From Sulfolobus sp. UBA167 (GTDB taxonomy: Archaea; Thermoproteota; Thermoprotei_A; Sulfolobales; Sulfolobaceae), in assembly GCA_002495845.1 (NCBI GenBank), contig DAHF01000062.1:1-31765 (forward strand): a stretch of DNA of 31,765 nt. The letters are read 5' to 3'. Of the stretch, positions 30,380 through 31,765 are shown piece after piece. Numbering within the stretch: the stretch's first letter is position 1; each line of letters starts with the position of its first letter. Under the pieces are notes generated by a model. That model worked only from the letters and a program-made list of their open reading frames with translations. It was not told the DNA's origin and searched no databases. Position numbers and translations under genes: made by a program.

Positions 30380-31456
30380 ATGATAAAGGTAGCTATAGCT
30401 GGACTAGGAAATTGCGCCTCAATGCTAATTCAAGGTATAGAATTCTATAGGAAAATGGGAAAGGACTACACTAAAGGACTGATAACCCCTATTATTGGAG
30501 GTTATAGAATAACTGACATTGAAGTAGTTGCGGCTTTTGACGTGTCTAAGAACAAGGTAGGCAAGGACATATCTGAAGCTATATTCCAAAAGCCTAACTT
30601 AACTCCTAAGATAACTGACGTTGAGATGAAAGGAGTGAGGGTACTTCCAGGGCCCGTTGAGGACGGAGTTGCACCCCATATGAAGGAAGTCTTCGACCCT
30701 TCATCAGACGGAAAGTTTGAGGAAGTTGTGGACACGCTGAAGAGAACTAAAGTTGATGTGTTAGTTAACATGCTCCCAGTAGGTAGCGAGAAGGCCTCCA
30801 GACTTTACGCTAGAGCGTCGCTTGAAGCAAACGTGGGCTTCGTAAACGCCATTCCAGTCTTCATAGCTAGCGACCCTACTGGGGAGTTTCCCAAACTGTT
30901 TGCTCAAAAGGGAATTCCAATAGCTGGTGACGATGTGAAGAGCCAAGTAGGGGCTACTATATTCCATAGATCCATAACCTCCCTTTTCATGATGAGAGGA
31001 GTTTCAGTGGACGAAACTTATCAGCTCAACGTGGGAGGAAACACGGACTTCCTGAACATGAAGACAGAAGAAAGGTTACATTCGAAGAGGATAAGCAAAA
31101 CCAAGGCTGTAACCAGCACCTTGGAGAACGAGGACATTGAAAAGGAAGGCAAAATAAGAATCGGCCCGAGTGACTACATACCTTTTCTTGGTAACACAAA
31201 GGTCGCATATATCTACGTGAAAGGACAGGGATTCGCCGGAATGCCGATCAAAGTCGAAGCATCCTTGGAAGTAGACGATAAATCTAACTGTGCTGCAGTT
31301 CTGGTCGATGTAATAAGGGCAGTAAAGCTTGCTAAAGATAGAGGGATAGGAGGACCTCTAAACGACGTTTCGGCTTTCTACTTCAAACATCCACCTGTTC
31401 AGGCAAAGAATGATGAAGAAGCTCTGGATAAATTCAAAAAATTCATTGAAATGTGA
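30380..31456 (+). CDS. ino1: Inositol-1-phosphate synthase
   Basis: The 358-residue NAD enzyme converts glucose 6-phosphate to inositol 1-phosphate, the head-group precursor of archaeal phosphatidylinositol lipids. The N-terminal Rossmann motif is VAIAGLGNCASMLIQGIEFY. Other family segments are EVVAAFDVSKNKVGKDI, VDVLVNMLPVGSEKASRLYA, FVNAIPVFIASDP, GDDVKSQVGATIFHRSI and NVGGNTDFLNM. The start is put at the ATG at 30380; a GTG one codon earlier (30377) is also possible. It is short, of the archaeal/actinobacterial type. The last 47 nt overlap the next gene. Confidence 0.94.
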   Translation: MIKVAIAGLGNCASMLIQGIEFYRKMGKDYTKGLITPIIGGYRITDIEVVAAFDVSKNKVGKDISEAIFQKPNLTPKITDVEMKGVRVLPGPVEDGVAPHMKEVFDPSSDGKFEEVVDTLKRTKVDVLVNMLPVGSEKASRLYARASLEANVGFVNAIPVFIASDPTGEFPKLFAQKGIPIAGDDVKSQVGATIFHRSITSLFMMRGVSVDETYQLNVGGNTDFLNMKTEERLHSKRISKTKAVTSTLENEDIEKEGKIRIGPSDYIPFLGNTKVAYIYVKGQGFAGMPIKVEASLEVDDKSNCAAVLVDVIRAVKLAKDRGIGGPLNDVSAFYFKHPPVQAKNDEEALDKFKKFIEM

Positions 31457-31727
31457 AATATGCTGGGAGAACGATTCAAAATATTGTTGCAAGGTATGCG
31501 GAAGGAAAGTATGTGAGGAAGACTTCAACAAGGAAAGGGGGATCTGCAAGGTATGCGAAATGAGCATGTGTCAACTATGTCAGAGGAACTTGGCAATAGG
31601 GTACTGCGAGTGCTGTGGAAGATTAATCTGCATAGAGTGTACTGCTTATCACGACAAGTCTAGGCGAATATGCAAGGAGTGTTTTCAGAAATTACAGAAA
31701 AGTAACAAAAAACTGAGCGTTAGTTGA
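31410..31727 (+). CDS. Cysteine-rich zinc-binding protein (B-box/LIM-like), unknown function
   Basis: The product is up to 105 residues with seven CxxC pairs: CEIC, CKVC, CKVC, CQLC, CECC, CIEC and CKEC, with extra Cys and one His (TAYHDKSRR), enough for three or four zinc sites. The pattern resembles tandem B-box or LIM-type knuckles that mediate protein contacts. The start is uncertain: the ATGs at 31410 and 31413 lie inside ino1 in another frame, while a TTG at 31446 would reduce the overlap to 11 nt. It is followed by a T-run. Its codons show purifying-type Cys spacing, so I accept it as a gene. Confidence 0.72.
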   Translation: MMKKLWINSKNSLKCEICWENDSKYCCKVCGRKVCEEDFNKERGICKVCEMSMCQLCQRNLAIGYCECCGRLICIECTAYHDKSRRICKECFQKLQKSNKKLSVS

Positions 31728-31758
31728 ATTCTGATTAATAAAAAGGTTTTGCTAAAAG

Positions 31759-31765
31759 TTTTTTT
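31759..31765 (+). terminator. T-run at the window end, probable terminator after the zinc protein
   Basis: A T7 run at the last bases of the window follows the gene by about 30 nt. The run may continue beyond the edge. Confidence 0.5.

Noticed and set aside
1..31765. Defence island, CRISPR, toxin-antitoxin or mobile element
   Set aside because: No repeats with spacers, transposase, integrase, nuclease/helicase or toxin-like pairs were found; the content is core metabolism, division and translation.

Overview
The window reads as a chromosomal, housekeeping stretch from a thermoacidophilic crenarchaeon of the order Sulfolobales. The evidence is a complete cdvA-cdvB-cdvC (ESCRT-type) division locus, a trpBADFEGC operon with a TrpB2-type beta subunit, archaeal RpoK, an Ogg2-type 8-oxoguanine glycosylase, an archaeal inositol-phosphate synthase, arginine encoded almost only by AGA/AGG, and many TATA boxes about 26 bp from a start codon (leaderless transcripts). 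Moderate G+C suggests a Metallosphaera/Sulfuracidifex-like genus rather than a very AT-rich Sulfolobus, but that is a guess. I see no transposon, CRISPR array, tRNA or rRNA gene, or integration site.

Layout. 1-2603 (minus): an AbrB-PhoU regulator, then sufC and sufB (cut by the window edge), for Fe-S cluster assembly. 2672-8095: the glycine cleavage system, with gcvT-gcvH-PAC2-Hsp20 on minus diverging from gcvPA-gcvPB on plus. 8096-9381: an AT-rich gap, a signal peptidase, a zinc ribbon with an acidic tail and a small membrane protein, all minus. 9427-10677: enolase. 10678-10968: a region without a credible protein gene but rich in RNA structure, with its own TATA box. 10969-14037: a small membrane protein diverging from cdvA, cdvB and cdvC. 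14172-16539 (minus): serA, a class V aminotransferase and rpoK. 16714-19070: ogg2, a basic-tailed unknown protein and four small unknown genes, one of them a zinc ribbon. 19057-22548: a geranylgeranyl-reductase-like flavoprotein diverging from valS. 22551-29961 (minus): the trp operon followed by a class I aminotransferase. 30016-31727: acylphosphatase diverging from inositol-1-phosphate synthase, then a cysteine-rich zinc protein.

The genes form tight operons with 1-14 nt overlaps, and divergent pairs share short promoter regions. Two pairs (GGR-like/valS and acyP/ino1) appear to share one nearly symmetric TATA element that fires both ways.

The most interesting items are: (i) the structured, CGN-rich stretch between enolase and the cdv locus, a candidate non-coding RNA; (ii) a one-base frameshift that separates the N-terminal tail of acylphosphatase from its body; (iii) a valS leader with an 8-codon leaderless ORF, a perfect Shine-Dalgarno and an in-frame CTG that is probably the true start; (iv) a perfect 17-bp palindrome filling the trp leader, and a second perfect 16-bp palindrome between the TATA box and start of the gene before ogg2; (v) several long same-strand or convergent gene overlaps. 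Nothing resembles a new defence or mobile system. The novelty here is regulatory.
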